A stretch of 64,000 nt of DNA from Rhyacophila brunnea (Eukaryota; Arthropoda; Insecta; Trichoptera; Rhyacophilidae): the NCBI GenBank assembly GCA_022495005.1, contig JAGYXB010001843.1, forward strand, positions 62,001-126,000. The letters run 5' to 3'. The position numbers and the translations under genes are program-made. Position 1 is the stretch's first letter, and each line of letters opens with the position of its first letter. Under the pieces are notes generated by a model, which worked only from the letters and a program-made list of their open reading frames with translations, made no database searches and was not told the DNA's origin. Of the stretch, positions 43,651 through 55,292 are shown in pieces.

Positions 43651-44315
43651 GGGGATGATTTTTCAGGATGAACACTGTTTTGGTAAAACTGAAAAAGTAA
43701 TGTACATATACTATTTTGTTAAAACAACGCGTTTCGACATGGTGGTCGGTAGGTACTATTAGAGGTTTGCGACGTCGCGCGTCGGAACAATGTATTACAT
43801 ATTATGTGTTTCCCTATACAATGTGTGTAAATGAGAGTAGCATTGATTACGAACGCGTAATGTAAGGGAAATTAATACTACATCTTAAAACACTGTTCAA
43901 ATGGGAGGAGTCACCTCTGTGCATCGTTAACCCAAAATTTGTGGCGAATCGGTTTTATGAACGATAGCGGGCTGGAAGCATCCAGATGTTTTGCATGCCA
44001 TAAAAAGGGTGTGTCACTGGGTATCAAATGTCTAGTAAAAAGCTGTGACAGATCACTTAAAAAATAAAACATTAACTTCATGGTTTCCGTACAGCTTGTA
44101 TTATACAAACCACAACTAGTTGTAGAGGTACGCAAAGTAAAACATTAACACTATCGGCCAATCAATCTTTCTACTTGTCTAAAGCGAGGCGAGAGAAACT
44201 TTACTTGTGGGCTGCATCCTCTACGAATGTTACGAGTGTCAGCGAAATATTATGCGGCTCCGATCAAACACCAACAGGGATGATAAATATTTTTCTTTGT
44301 CAAAAGTTGGGAGTA
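43651..44315. other. Unassigned sequence
   Basis: A 74-codon minus frame (43911-44135) shows no motif. Nothing else noted. Confidence 0.3.
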
Positions 44316-44895
44316 TTTATCGATAGCGACGTCTTTCGTAGTTACATTTTCCGGAAAGCGAATGAGTAATAACCGATGCATGTATCTATTGACACTGCTC
44401 CAGGCTGTAACCTGTTTGAATATGCTCAGGGAGTCCTTCGTTTTGGGATTAGAGTGGAGGGTCACTTCTGTAGGGGTTTAGATCACACTTGGGGGCTTGA
44501 AATGTTTAAATCTCCACGAAGAGTAGGCTTGGTATATTGTAACACAAAACATTGGGTAGGTACATACGATTAATTACACTACACCCGTGGTGTATGCATT
44601 GATGCTTTATCGATAGCGACGTCTTTCGTAGTTACATTTTCCGGAAAGCGAATGAGTAATAACCGATGCATGTATCTATTGACACTGCTCCAGGCTGTAA
44701 CCTGTTTGAATATGCTCAGGGAGTCCTTCGTTTTGGGATTAGAGTGGAGGGTCACTTCTGTAGGGGTTTAGATCACACTTGGGGGCTTGAAATGTTTAAA
44801 TCTCCACGAAGAGTAGGCTTGGTATATTGTAACACAAAACATTGGGTAGGTACATACGATTAATTACACTACACCCGTGGTGTATGCATTGATGC
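44316..44895. repeat. Exact tandem duplication of 290 bp
   Basis: 44316-44605 and 44606-44895 are identical as far as I can read, from TTTATCGATAGCGACGTC to GTATGCATTGATGC. Each contains the same 65-codon frame (44376-44573 and 44666-44863) with no recognised domain. Exact identity means a very recent duplication or an assembly artefact. Confidence 0.95.
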
Positions 44896-45010
44896 AGGTC
44901 TATTGGTTATAATATATTTTCTCAGAGGTGTTTTCAAAATTATGTGTGTTCAATAATTAAAATTCTTAAATCTTGTGAATTATTATTCATTGAATAAAAA
45001 AAAATTTAAT
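44896..45010 (+). mobile_element. 3' tail of a family D SINE
   Basis: TCTATTGGTTATAATATATT, CTCAGAGGTGTTTTCAAAAT and AAATCTTGTGAATTATTATT, followed by an A-run, match the tails of the SINE copies at 34965 and 50240. It starts immediately after the 290-bp duplication. Confidence 0.6.
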
Positions 45011-45034
45011 TAATAATAGATTTTTTCAAGTGTT

Positions 45035-45125
45035 CATGTTCATGACCCTCCAGAAAACATTCAACCCCTTCTTTCCCGCGATTCCACACCGTATTCGTCA
45101 AAATAAGAGCGAGGTTTGATACTAA
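45035..45125 (+). repeat. Dispersed repeat family E, copy 2
   Basis: CAACCCCTTCTTTCCCGCGA and CACACCGTATTCGTC match the copies at 43540 (inverted) and 52965. Confidence 0.55.
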
Positions 45126-46192
45126 AAACTTAAAGGCTATTTTTAGATACCTCAAGCTGTCGAGATTCATAACACCTCGTCGCTATAGGATCGGTTTGTC
45201 GAATATCCGTTTTTGTCGAAATCGCCTTTGAGTGCAGAATGATTTTTTGTATCTAAATGGACCAGAACCATCCCTTTCTTTAAATTGCTTTGTAAGGAAA
45301 ACAACATACATATGCTGTAAAAACAACAATTTAAATACCTTCATCTATTTAAATATAGGATAATCAAATTTGTTTTTGTCTCCTGAACATTTGACATAAT
45401 ATGGTCTATTCGATAAACCAATTCTACAGCGACGACCTGTCACGAGCTTAGATGGTGATTTTGATATCAATGTTATTAAAAATTAAATCAAAATTCACAG
45501 CAGATAACCAACCCTAAAGCTATGAATAATGTCAAATATAACTTTCCGGAATATAAAGTACGCCCTCTGAGCAAGGAAAATGCGATTCCGTTCCCCACAT
45601 CATTAGGCGTAATGAGATCGAATCAAGGCGAGATATTATGACCCGGGCACGATCATGAATACCGTGATATAGATCTTACGCGCGGCCGGAGATGCGAGAT
45701 AGCCGCTCCCAGGTGGGTTTGTCAGGTGTCTCCGTGCCCAAGAAGTGTCGCGCAGCCCATGATGAGTGGCCCAGAGAGTGCAGTGTAGCTATAAAGCACG
45801 TGGGATTAGAGCATTAAGTGATTAATGCTTATAATAAAGATTGCACCGAGAGTAAATAAATTAAATATTTTATTAAAAGTATTATTGCGTTTTGATAAAG
45901 TTTGTATTGCAATGAGCGACAAATTATTAAACCACTAGTAATAATATATTTTTAAAAAATATGCAGATAAAGGTAATATTCAAGATTGTTTAGTTTTAAT
46001 CATAATCAATATAAAGTTTTAACTATAGTCTAATCGCTTTGTGCTTAATGTCGGGATTAAAACGTATTTACTATGAAGCTATCCTGGGGTGATGAGATAT
46101 CCAATGAAGAGGTTATAACATGAACCAACAAGACAAGAGAATTATAGCTGGACTTTATCAAGCGAATAAAAACTGCATACTTCAGCCATAAT
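45126..46192. other. Unassigned sequence
   Basis: A GC-rich patch at 45580-45800 has no recognised frame. The rest is AT-rich. Confidence 0.3.
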
Positions 46193-46336
46193 TTTCGGAA
46201 TGAGAAGTATAATTTACTTCAACTCATAATGCAGAGTAAGGTAGATGGCGGCATAAGCGTAGATGAAATGAGATTCTCTTGGCTACACAACCTCCGTAAG
46301 TGGCCGAATGTCCAAGGCGTTGGGAATCTGATATAA
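46193..46336 (+). pseudogene. Decayed LINE C-terminus fragment
   Basis: The frame starting FRNEKYNLLQLIMQSK and continuing RFSWLHNLRKW to a TAA at 46334-46336 parallels 366-662 (EQKYSIPQLVIQG, ISWLKNLRDW). It is too short for the whole tail; the last block has diverged. Confidence 0.65.
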
Positions 46337-46383
46337 ATAACTCAGGATACTGTCTTGGGTAACTGCTCCCGAGACATTCCCAG

Positions 46384-46653
46384 TCAAAAAAAAACTGGTG
46401 CTTCAGATCCAACCGTAGAGTCTAATGATAAGCCTAAGAAAGTCCGGCTGTGGTGTGGGGCGGTCACGTTCTTTTGGCTAACTTTTCCAGTACAGTGGAT
46501 GCCGTTTTCAGTGCGGATTCTGGCGATGATATTATCAATATCATCAGCGTATTCCAGTAGCTGTAATCGTATAGAAAATATTATGCCACCCCTGTGGACA
46601 TCGATAAAAAGGTCGTGTGCGGAAACTTGTACGTTTGCAGTTCGCCGTATCAC
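46384..46653 (-). pseudogene. LINE reverse transcriptase fragment with YADD
   Basis: The 89-codon minus frame contains GGIIFSIRLQLLEYADDIDN, the conserved palm motif of LINE reverse transcriptases with the catalytic Asp pair intact. The sequence after about residue 50 does not resemble the polymerase and may be different DNA. It is opposite in strand to the LINE tail just upstream, so they are separate or rearranged remnants. Confidence 0.7.
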
Positions 46654-47599
46654 ACTTCACCGTGACATGTTGTATCGGAAATATATGGCCGTATATTAAA
46701 GACTGTTCAACATCTTGGGTCGTGTTCTAAATAAAACACGGTTCTTGTTGGTTTACGTTTACACTTAACAGAAAGCCAGTAGCAAACAAAGTTTGAAAAT
46801 AGTTGATATACTGGATTATTTGTTAGGTTAGGTTTTCATTCTTGAATCTAATAAAATTTGAGAGCGTGTAGTATAGGTCATCTCTTTCCGATAAGAAAGC
46901 TCACGGCGAACTGTACCACGGTGAAATGTTTCACGTACAATTTACATATAACCTAAGAAGGTGCGTATATGCACTTCCGTACCATGTGGATTAAATTACC
47001 TACCGGATACTTTTTATTATCTATTTGCGTACCTTATTTTTACGAAAATATAGTTTAACCATATTCATAATATATAGTTTATCAGTCCATTTAACGTTTT
47101 ATGTCATGAAATAAATGACCGTGAAAATATTAAATATAGTATTTAACGACTAGAATGTGAGAAAAGTAGATACCGACATTAAAATATTTGGCTATAAACT
47201 GTAGAAAAAAACAAGATCATCAAATGATGCTGCATACAAGTGACCACAATAAAACGACCGAATGGATCACTGATTAGTGTCGCATTGTGGAATATTTATA
47301 TGCAAGATAAGCCGATAGCAACTAACCCCCAACCGAGAATGACTTTAACGCATATAGCGATATATCGCGAAATAATAAAATCACGCCAAAGAAGATTTCA
47401 TTGCTCAAACGGACATATTTATTACTGTTGAGTTTAATAGAATTCGATATTATGTGGAGTGTAGGGACGATAGAGTAATTTTGTTATAGGTATGAAAAAT
47501 TCTATTACCTACTATTCTATTGTTCTATTATAAATACACAACATTCTAATTCACAATAATACTAGTTGTATACCCTATTTCCGGATTTGTTCAAAATCT
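46654..47599. other. Unassigned AT-rich sequence
   Basis: Nothing recognised. The frame at 47240-47431 lacks motifs. Confidence 0.3.
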
Positions 47600-47830
47600 A
47601 TTTTTTTTTTTTTATTTAATTTAAATCACAAGATTTAGTAAAAATTTAACATTTTTTATTGAACATAGATAATTTTAAAATACCTGTGAGAAATATATAA
47701 CCACTAGAAAAATACGACACCCAGCGGGATTCGAATCCGTACTCTGTGGGATTCGCGCCCACGTGCTTTGACCGCTAAGCTGCAAGTGCCCTATCTAATT
47801 GTGAGGAAATTAACTAGCGGTTCTTACAGT
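47600..47830 (-). mobile_element. tRNA-derived SINE family D, copy 2
   Basis: The minus strand reads GCAGCTTAGCGGTCAAAGCA (A-box region), CGAATCCCACAGAG and GGATTCGAATCCCGCTGGGT (B box), then a tail with GTGGTTATATATTTCTCACA and an A-rich end. This is the best preserved tRNA promoter of the family. Confidence 0.7.
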
Positions 47831-47921
47831 TCATAGAATAACGAAATTTAGAAGGCGTTTACGTAAATAATTGTCATAAATATGCGATAGTAAAGGGGTA
47901 TCTCCCAATATATCCCGTGTT

Positions 47922-48318
47922 AGAATTCTCCCAAGGTGCAGAACCAACTTGCCACTGGTAATGGCAATTGGGATGGCGATAACTATGTTCAACTAAATTG
48001 CTTCGGGTGTTGATATATTCCACTTGCGTGAGCGTGACTTTAGGTGGACGCTATTTTATAAATTCTTAAAATAGGGTCTCCTTAGCAAACTCGGTGTAGG
48101 TACTTCTTTGAACTACTATAATATATGTATAATTGTATTTTCACTGCATTTCTATGTTTATAATTATTAAGTATGTCCTCTTTTTTATATTTTCATTTTT
48201 ATCCCTTTTATTATACTTTTCTTTTTTTTTCTTCTTAATAATAATGTTTCATGTCATGTTGTGAACTTCTTAAACTTATAATTTGTAATTTCCACAATAT
48301 GTAAAAAAAAAAAAAAAA
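47922..48318 (+). pseudogene. 3' end of Jockey/CR1-like LINE, copy 2
   Basis: In frame from 47922: PRCRTNLPLVMAIGMAITMF, an internal stop, then ASGVDIFHLRERDF. It aligns with 10145-10327. The T-rich UTR with CATGTTGTGAACTTCTTAAA and a poly-A of 16 (about 48303-48318) also match, showing the coding fragment and tail belong together. Confidence 0.7.
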
Positions 48319-48599
48319 GAATTTAATTGAATAGTTTTTAAATTTTAAAATCCCGTGTTCGAATTAGAATAGAAGTCATTTTTTTTTGGATTTTTTCTAA
48401 TAGGTATTAAATTTCAAAAATAATGTAATTACTACAAAATAATTGCTAATTGAAGTTTGTAAAATACGTAAATAAAATTAAATACTGACATATCGACCGC
48501 ATATATCAACAATAATAATTATTGCTGCGAATTAAGCACGTTGCTAAGTTGCACGTTGCTCAATAGTGCTGTATCGATTTGCATTATTTGCACAGATAA
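48319..48599. other. Unassigned AT-rich sequence
   Basis: Nothing recognised. Confidence 0.3.
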
Positions 48600-48735
48600 G
48601 CATACGCATGCGTACCATCAGATAGATACGCAGAGAATTTTCTCGGAGAAAAGGCGACCACCTGTCTAGCTGGGAATCGAACCTGACCCTCGCCGGATTA
48701 GATCTGGAGGAGTATGACGCGGCAGAATTACAACG
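48600..48735 (-). repeat. tRNA-like sequence, possible SINE
   Basis: The minus strand carries CTCCAGATCTAATCC, then GGTTCGATTCCCAGCTAGAC, a good T-loop/B box. The D arm is poorly preserved. Possibly a SINE family distinct from D. Confidence 0.45.
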
Positions 48736-49585
48736 CGCGTTTCTGCTAAAAGAATAGGGTGACTTACGTAACATATAATTTATGTGACATGAAGCGTAAT
48801 TTATGTTTTAAATAACTGCGCATAAAACCACATTTGTACCATATAAATTCCATTGCTTACCTTACATACGAATTATTGAGGTGTCCGCAGGAGATTTGTT
48901 TCAGAATTTAAAAAAGACATACCTGAAAAAGAAGAAAACATAATGTTAGTAAGTATATGAGTAAAAAATTGCATATTTAAACATGATTATACAATATACA
49001 CTCAGAGTAATAATATAAAGAGAGTCGGTATTGTTTGGCAAAACAAAGCCGTCTTTCTTGCGTTATAACGCACAGTAGAACCTCAATTTTATAATCATTA
49101 AATTAACTATGAAACGTCATACCATCATGTTCGTTTTAATTAATTTAAACACAGTATAGTTAACAATATTTTCTACTAAATTAACTAAAATAATTAACAG
49201 TAACTTTATATTTAACACAAAAACAATAAATTTCCGCAAGACATGCTTGAATGTAGTCATTCAAATCAATATTAATTTACCAGCGACGCGTACAAAAAAT
49301 ATTTAATTCAGCCGTAGAAATTCTATTTTAATCTAACGCATATTGCAGAGACATAAGCATGGCGAATGCTTTCTCATTCGCACTTATGGTTCGTTTTTGT
49401 TCAGGCCTTGTACTTCGGTACATAATTAATTTGGGCGGCTTAATGATAGGTACATTACATGGCGACCGAATTGTCACTTTATGTCGATCGCTATGTATCT
49501 ACAATCTTTGGCAGTCAATAAAAGTATACCTACCTAGATATTTTTTGGTCAATATCGAATTAGGTACATATATTATTTTTCTCTA
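48736..49585. other. Unassigned sequence
   Basis: A 75-codon frame (49359-49586) is partly hydrophobic but has no recognised domain. The rest is AT-rich. Confidence 0.3.
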
Positions 49586-49860
49586 GTCATTATCATTTAT
49601 AGCAATACAACCCTTGGCGGATCTTGGCCACCTATAAGAACTTCCTCCTTCCTGGATGATCCAGCGCCACTTTACAGTTGCTTTGGCCGAGCATTTTTAA
49701 GTCCAGCCGTTCATACGTACATAGCCCGCCTCGCCGGTTTATTCTCACTTTCTGCATTTTCATATAACACGTGATCTTTTTGCCCCCATAAAGTGTGTAG
49801 GTACAGCTCCTCATTATACTTTGACCTCCAAATACCACTTTCTTGAACATCCCCAAAGAT
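49586..49860 (-). pseudogene. RTE-type LINE 3' terminal fragment
   Basis: On the minus strand the sequence ends AAGATCCGCCAAGGGTTGTA followed by short TGATAATGA-type repeats, the arrangement seen at the 3' end of RTE-clade LINEs. Upstream frames (CTGGATCATCCAGGAAGGAG region) are broken. Recognition relies on the tail and is moderate. Confidence 0.45.
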
Positions 49861-50239
49861 TCTTCTCAAAGATATTCATATTTCTCTCATCGTGTAGGTA
49901 TACTAATTACCCAGTATTCTGATCCATATTAATACCGGACGCAGGAGAGTTTTATATAAGGTTGTTATTTTTCTTTGAATGCTTTGTTCTTTAGAAGCTT
50001 TTGGAGACCAAAATAGCACGTGTTAGCGAGGGTGTTATCAGTGTTTGTGACAAGGGACCAAAAAAATATCCAACCCCCGCAGTATGATTTTTTATAGCAT
50101 AGTGAAATAAATATTATGTACCGTGTAATGGGCTGAGTTGAAAGAATCTATACATTTGCCATATACCAGTGTCGAAACTTTTTATTCCGATATGATAACC
50201 CTATATATTCCTACTAATAATATTCAATACTTCCATTAT
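49861..50239. other. Unassigned sequence
   Basis: Nothing recognised. Confidence 0.3.
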
Positions 50240-50545
50240 GTATAGTCAACAGTATGAGCTTATTGAACATACATAATTTTGAAAACATCTCTCGAGAAAA
50301 TAAATTATAACCAATAGATAACCCCGCAGGAATCGAACCTGTATACCTCGGGTTTCGCGCTCATGCACATATACCACTATGCTAAAGGCGCCATACTTAA
50401 TTGAGACAAATTTTAACGAATGCCTCTTAATACTCTCTGAAGCGTTTTCCAAATTGAGCTACTATTGGCGATCGGCTTTTGTATGTTAAATCAAAGTAGG
50501 TATTACTTTAATTAGTAACCGACGTCACGGATCACTCCAATTTTC
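50240..50545 (-). mobile_element. tRNA-derived SINE family D, copy 3
   Basis: The minus strand contains GCGCCTTTAGCATAGTGGTA (A box), GAGCGCGAAACCCGAGG and GGTTCGATTCCTGCGGGGTT (B box), and a tail with TTATAATTTATTTTCTCGAG. Upstream is the body block with GGAGTGATCCGTGACGTCGG. Confidence 0.75.
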
Positions 50546-50900
50546 TATTGGTTATAATATATTTTCTCAGAAGTGTTTCATAATTATGTATGTTCTTATA
50601 GATATTACTTTAAATTATTAACCGACGTCACGGATCATTCCAAGATTTTTTGTTGTAACATACTCGAACTTGCTAATAATTCTTAATTAACTACCTATGT
50701 ATTTTTATGAGCTTAACGAATGGCTCTTAATACTCTCTGAAGCGTTTTCCAAATTGAGCTACTATTGGCGATCGGCTTTTGTATTTCAAATCAAAGTAGA
50801 TATTATTTAAATTATTAACCGACGTCACGGATCACTCCAAGATTTTTTGTTATAACATACATGAACTTGCTAATAATTTTTAATTAACTACCTATGAGCT
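50546..50900. repeat. Duplicated SINE body segments
   Basis: A block of about 127 bp at 50717-50843 repeats 50414-50541 with few changes (CTCTTAATACTCTCTGAAGC, GGCGATCGGCTTTTGTAT, ACCGACGTCACGGATCACTC). A partial third copy is at 50607-50715, and a forward tail piece (TATTGGTTATAATATATTTT) at 50550. This is a composite of nested or duplicated SINE pieces. Confidence 0.75.
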
Positions 50901-51229
50901 TATATTTATAAACCATACGGTGTTTGTGAGACTTTTCTTTATTTTCCAGACATTACAATACCGTATAGGTGTTGTTCTCCTCAAGATCTACTTCTAAAAA
51001 TTCCAGTCTCGGGCGGTAAACATTCAGTTTTGGACTATAGTATCCCGAGGTCACCCTCAACATCATCCACTCAACTCGTACGTGATCGGCAAATACTTCT
51101 TCCGCCATCTGATGATTCGAAATGTCAGTTTTTTTGCCGCGCGTGTCCCATCCACTCTGTTTACATGACCCAACCACCTAAGACGTCCCATGTGAATAAT
51201 GGTATCGGTGATACACCGATCGTTTTATA
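50901..51229 (-). pseudogene. Decayed LINE C-terminal fragment
   Basis: A minus-strand frame reads TIIHMGRLRWLGHVNRVDG at about 51205-51148, the RLRWLGHV motif that follows the polymerase domain in many insect LINEs. Continuation requires frame changes. The 74-codon frame at 50953-51177 is probably the shifted remainder. Confidence 0.5.
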
Positions 51230-51409
51230 ATTCAAGAGACTGTCGTTGCACCCTTTACCTACCCTGACTAAACATCATTGATTGGTCCGAAGATTCCGCG
51301 GAGTAGACCTTGTTCAAAGGTTTGTAGCAGTGACTGTATGTATGGTTAAAATTCAACTAACGGCCCAACGTATTTGGAACGCAGACTTTAAGTACTTGTG
51401 GCATAGAAA

Positions 51410-51830
51410 TATTTTTTGAGTTGCTCCGCTCCGGGACCTAATACTTGCTCCAGTTCCGCTCTAGGGTCTGCTCCGCTCGGGGTAAAACATATATATGTCT
51501 ATAAATGTTAATAATTTAAAAAAATATTTTTGAAATAAGGTTTATTATTCGTTCTTTTTATTATTAATTATATTAAACAAAATACCGGCAGCAAATCGTC
51601 TTTTATTATCTGCCTCTTCTGTCACAAAAGTGAGGTTATTTATCACTCAGCAGTGTTACCGTATTTCAACTAATTCAAGTGTTGCAGTGTCATATAATAT
51701 AATATTTTCATTGGATTTTAGGACGAAAAGAGTAGTGGAGCGCTACAAATTTTCGGTGCTCCGGTTAAAACCCAATTGCTCCAGTGCTCCGTGCTCCTGC
51801 TCCGAGTTCCGCTCCAACGCTCTGGTTTAA
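51410..51830. mobile_element. Possible non-autonomous hAT-like element with GCTCC-rich ends
   Basis: Both ends are runs of GCTCC/GGAGC words: TTGCTCCGCTCCGGGACC and CCAGTTCCGCTC on the left, GTGCTCCTGCTCCGAG and TTCCGCTCCAACGCTC on the right. Such subterminal arrays occur in some insect hAT derivatives. No transposase and no clean duplication were found. Confidence 0.45.
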
Positions 51831-52191
51831 GTAGCATGGTTGTCGTCATTTTTGTAATCATCGGTCGTTTATGAAAAACTGGAAAAAATAATTTCATGAA
51901 CAAAGATGAACCAGAAATGCGAAGTGTCTAGCAGCTAGTAGGTATAACATATCATTAGTAACCCATTTTCACTCATAAAAGCGTTATCAGAAAATAATAA
52001 GGTTTGTCTTCTGTCAACATCTCTGGAGTAAGCACTTCCAGCCCAGTAAAGCCGATTCACCGAATAGTTCGGGTTACGATGTACCCAGGATTCAGAGTTC
52101 ACTTCCCCCCATTTGAACAGTGTTTTTAAGATTCAGTATTTGCCATCCAGTCGCAAGATTACGATGCGTTCATAATCAATACTCCTCTCCT

Positions 52192-52766
52192 GTACCTAGA
52201 GAGTTGGGTTTCGGGAATTCTCGAGAAATTTTCGAGATTTTCCATCCCGAATCTCGAGAATTTGAAATTTTTAACATTTCGAGAAATCCCGGATCTCGAG
52301 AATCTTTTCTCGGGATTCGGGATTTTTTTTATTATCAGATATTAATAATTGAAAAAACGATTTTTCTATATGAAAAAAGTGGACAGAAAACACAAAACGT
52401 TCAGACTGATCGGGGAATTTAACACAATTAAGCCAACGTCGACTCAAAATGAGCGCAATTTTACAACATCAGGGAATTTTGTGTCACAACAGCGTACGCG
52501 ATTGTCAGACGCAGCGATTGAGTGTGTTTTTTGAAATGCTATTTTTATAAGTAATGTTTTGAATTATTTTAGTTTTCCTACTTCTATTTGTTTGTCTTCT
52601 TACATAAATAAAAAAAAAACCTTTTTTTTTTTAATTTGTCTGTTTTTACATTTAGGATTTTTGCAGGTTTTTTTATATTTTCCGAAATCCCGAGAATTCT
52701 TTTCTGGAAATCCCGAATCTCGAGATTCAGATTTTCTCGGGAAATACCCAACTCTACCTACACGCG
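52192..52766 (+). mobile_element. hAT transposon derivative with transposase C-terminal relic
   Basis: The ends are inverted: GAGTTGGGTTTCGGGAATTC on the left and, reversed, GAGTTGGGTATTTCCCGAGA on the right. TCTCGAGA/GAATCTCGAGA subterminal repeats are dense at both ends. Between them a frame (about 52400-52530) reads IKPTSTQNERNFTTSGNFVS then RTRLSD, the pattern of the hAT C-terminal dimerisation region. The rest of the transposase is missing. TACCTA sits at both outer edges, a possible partial duplication. Confidence 0.75.
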
Positions 52767-52964
52767 TTGTATAATGAGAGAAATACTCTGAAACCGACAT
52801 TGTTTAGACGCGCAATGTCACGAAGCTCAAATAGTTCGACCTCCCTGTAGAAGCAATAAAACGCGTTCTTAGCTTAATACTTCTCCCCGCACAGGTGTTG
52901 TGTAAACAAAATATTATATATAACTTTGTAATTTCTACTGTTTCAATTAACCAAGTTTATCTAA

Positions 52965-53075
52965 ACAGTTATTCATCGTGAAAAAAACCCTTTACCAAAA
53001 ACATTACAAGCCTGTTTCCCTCGATTCTACACCGCATTCGTCCGACAAGAGAACTGGTGTGTTAGTAGGTACCTA
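52965..53075 (+). repeat. Dispersed repeat family E, copy 3
   Basis: CCTGTTTCCCTCGATTCTAC and CACCGCATTCGTCCGACAAG align with 45035-45125 and inverted with 43540-43650. Confidence 0.55.
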
Positions 53076-54019
53076 CAACTAATAGCATTTCAAATAAGTC
53101 GCAACCAATTTCATTTGAGTCAAAAACTATTTATGATTAACGGAATTTTTAATAAATATACATTAATTATATTATGTAGTTTCACGTCACATGATTATCG
53201 CGATATATTGAACTCTGATACAATTCAATACCTATCTCTGTATTATTATCTATGTGTCACTATCAAACGTTAAAATCGTAATTTAGTATCTTTGAATAAA
53301 TCACAACTAAAATATCCTGCACACCGCACATAGCACTACACAAAGGGCTGGCTGCATAAGAATTTTGTCCTGTCATTACAATCGTATTACGACCACTCCT
53401 TGAACTATCTGATATCAGCATTATTGAACACGAATCACACAAAATAGCTTCGGTAAAATACCATATTATAATAATAACACAAAGGATAGTAGGTACCTAT
53501 GGCAATTCTTGGGTGTGATTGTGAAGCCATTCGACGGTTGTGACTACGTTAGTTATGTTGGCTTAGTTGTAGTAAAATGTATGTTAGAGTAACTTTACAA
53601 TATGAAAGACAAAACAATGTAACATTCAAATAAAAATATAATAAGAAACAATAAATTGAAATGTGAAATCATATAAAACGTATCGCGGTGCGTTTGTTAA
53701 TAATATAGGGATGGAAGTTTACGAGTCGCATAGAAACGACCAAGATATCGCCGCCGATCAAATGTATTGAGCGCAATCGTAAGATAAGAGGGCTGAATGA
53801 ATTGTAAGCGAGCCCACACAGTGCCTGTATTAAGCAGGACGACGCGATTCCCTAGTATTTGAATGATTAGACAGAAAGATTGACAAAACCAGTTTTTGAA
53901 CAGTTATACCCAAGAACGCCAGAGAGATGTAACCGGGACATTTAATAACAATCACCATCTTAAAAATGACGAAAAAGAAGGCATATAACTTATTACTGAA
54001 GGGTATAATCATCATTCGT
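53076..54019. other. Unassigned AT-rich sequence
   Basis: No gene recognised. The short minus frame at 53830-54063 is a shifted frame overlapping the LINE fragment. Confidence 0.3.
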
Positions 54020-54383
54020 GGGGCCCGGGATGCGCTCTGGCCTCCTCCAATCCGGAATTCCAATCACTCATTCGTCCTGACTTACGCCATCTAACTCTAG
54101 CATCGGTCTTCCAATATTCCCCCTAGCTAAATGGCTTCGCAGTTCGCATTACAAATTTTACGGGATTCTCGGCTCAGGTATATTTTTGTTGAATATGACC
54201 AACCCATTTTAGTCGAGAAATTAGGATGGTTTGGATTATGTTGGGTTCCCCAAATTCCTCGTAGACTTCGCGGTTGTGACGTATACGCCACACTCCATCT
54301 TCATTCCTTGCTCCAAATGTGGCACTCAGGATCTTTCGTTCGAACATCAAAAGAGCGTTAACTTGGTGCTGATGACCGAACAT
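54020..54383 (-). pseudogene. C-terminal fragment of an RTE-like LINE
   Basis: The minus frame at 54174-54383 contains MFERKILSATFG, NEDGVWRIRHNREVYEEF, GEPNIIQTILISRLKWVGHI: the region after the polymerase domain in insect RTE-like LINEs. Downstream, with one or more frame changes, NIGRPMLELDGV and GIPDWRRPERIP match the remaining GRP.L.WLDDV and GI.NWRR.A.DR tail pattern. It is a different subfamily from 366-662. Confidence 0.8.
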
Positions 54384-55292
54384 TCTGATCCATAACTGAC
54401 CTAGCAGTATTTGTATATCTGGATTTTTGTGTTTTATTTATTAAGAAAAAGTATCACAATTTTATAAACACCAATCCCATAGTATTACTCTCGTAATATG
54501 AATTCAATGTTAAAAATAAAACTTTAATTCGCGATATTTTAATACTTCGTATAGGTATATATTATTATATTGGGATCGTCCGGTGCAATATAGCCCAGAG
54601 AGCAGTGGGCATTGCATTTAAGCCTTTTCTCACCGATGCAGGTGGCAACGACTTGAATCTGTGATAGAGAAACCATTATGATCCTGCAAGATTGTAAGAG
54701 GAAAGTTATGGCACAAAATTATTTGTAGCAAAACTCTGCTTAGTAGCTATCTTAGTACAATTTAGGATGCGATTTCGTTGTTCGCTGCTAAAATAAGCGG
54801 AGAAAATTCAATGGAAAACTTAAAACACGAGAGGATATGTTCGCCAACACAATGGGAGAGTTAAGTTTCAGATAATAGTGTTTAGTCCCGACTTTCCGGC
54901 CGGATATTTGAGGATGTTTGTGTACACAGATACGAAATAATACGAAAATGCCCGACCTATTAATATCAAATTCAGATGTGGATATCTATACCTATTACAT
55001 CAGCAGGAAACGTACCTACATAATATAAAAGTGTTTTTATCGAATCTATTTGGAATCAATTCAATATTATCGATGACTATTTATAATAGTAATGTAGTTT
55101 AATGAGTTCCCTCGAAGGCGTAGATGAGTTTTTTGAATAATTCACAATAATTGTAATGTAACTTAAAAAAAACATTTAAAAGAATGATTTTAATTCTTTT
55201 AAATTTATATAGTATTTATATTGTGCACGTGTACATACATACACAGTTTAAATTGCAGAGGCGAAGACGCCATACTAGTCGATTATTAAAAG
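54384..55292. other. Unassigned sequence
   Basis: The first 60 bp may extend the LINE fragment. The rest is AT-rich with nothing recognised. Confidence 0.3.

Noticed and set aside
43911..44135. Open minus frame as a host exon
   Set aside because: No splice-site pattern, domain or homologous repeat could be seen to support it.
47700..47800. Functional tRNA gene
   Set aside because: The A and B boxes are good but the acceptor stem does not close and the sequence is followed by a repeated SINE tail.
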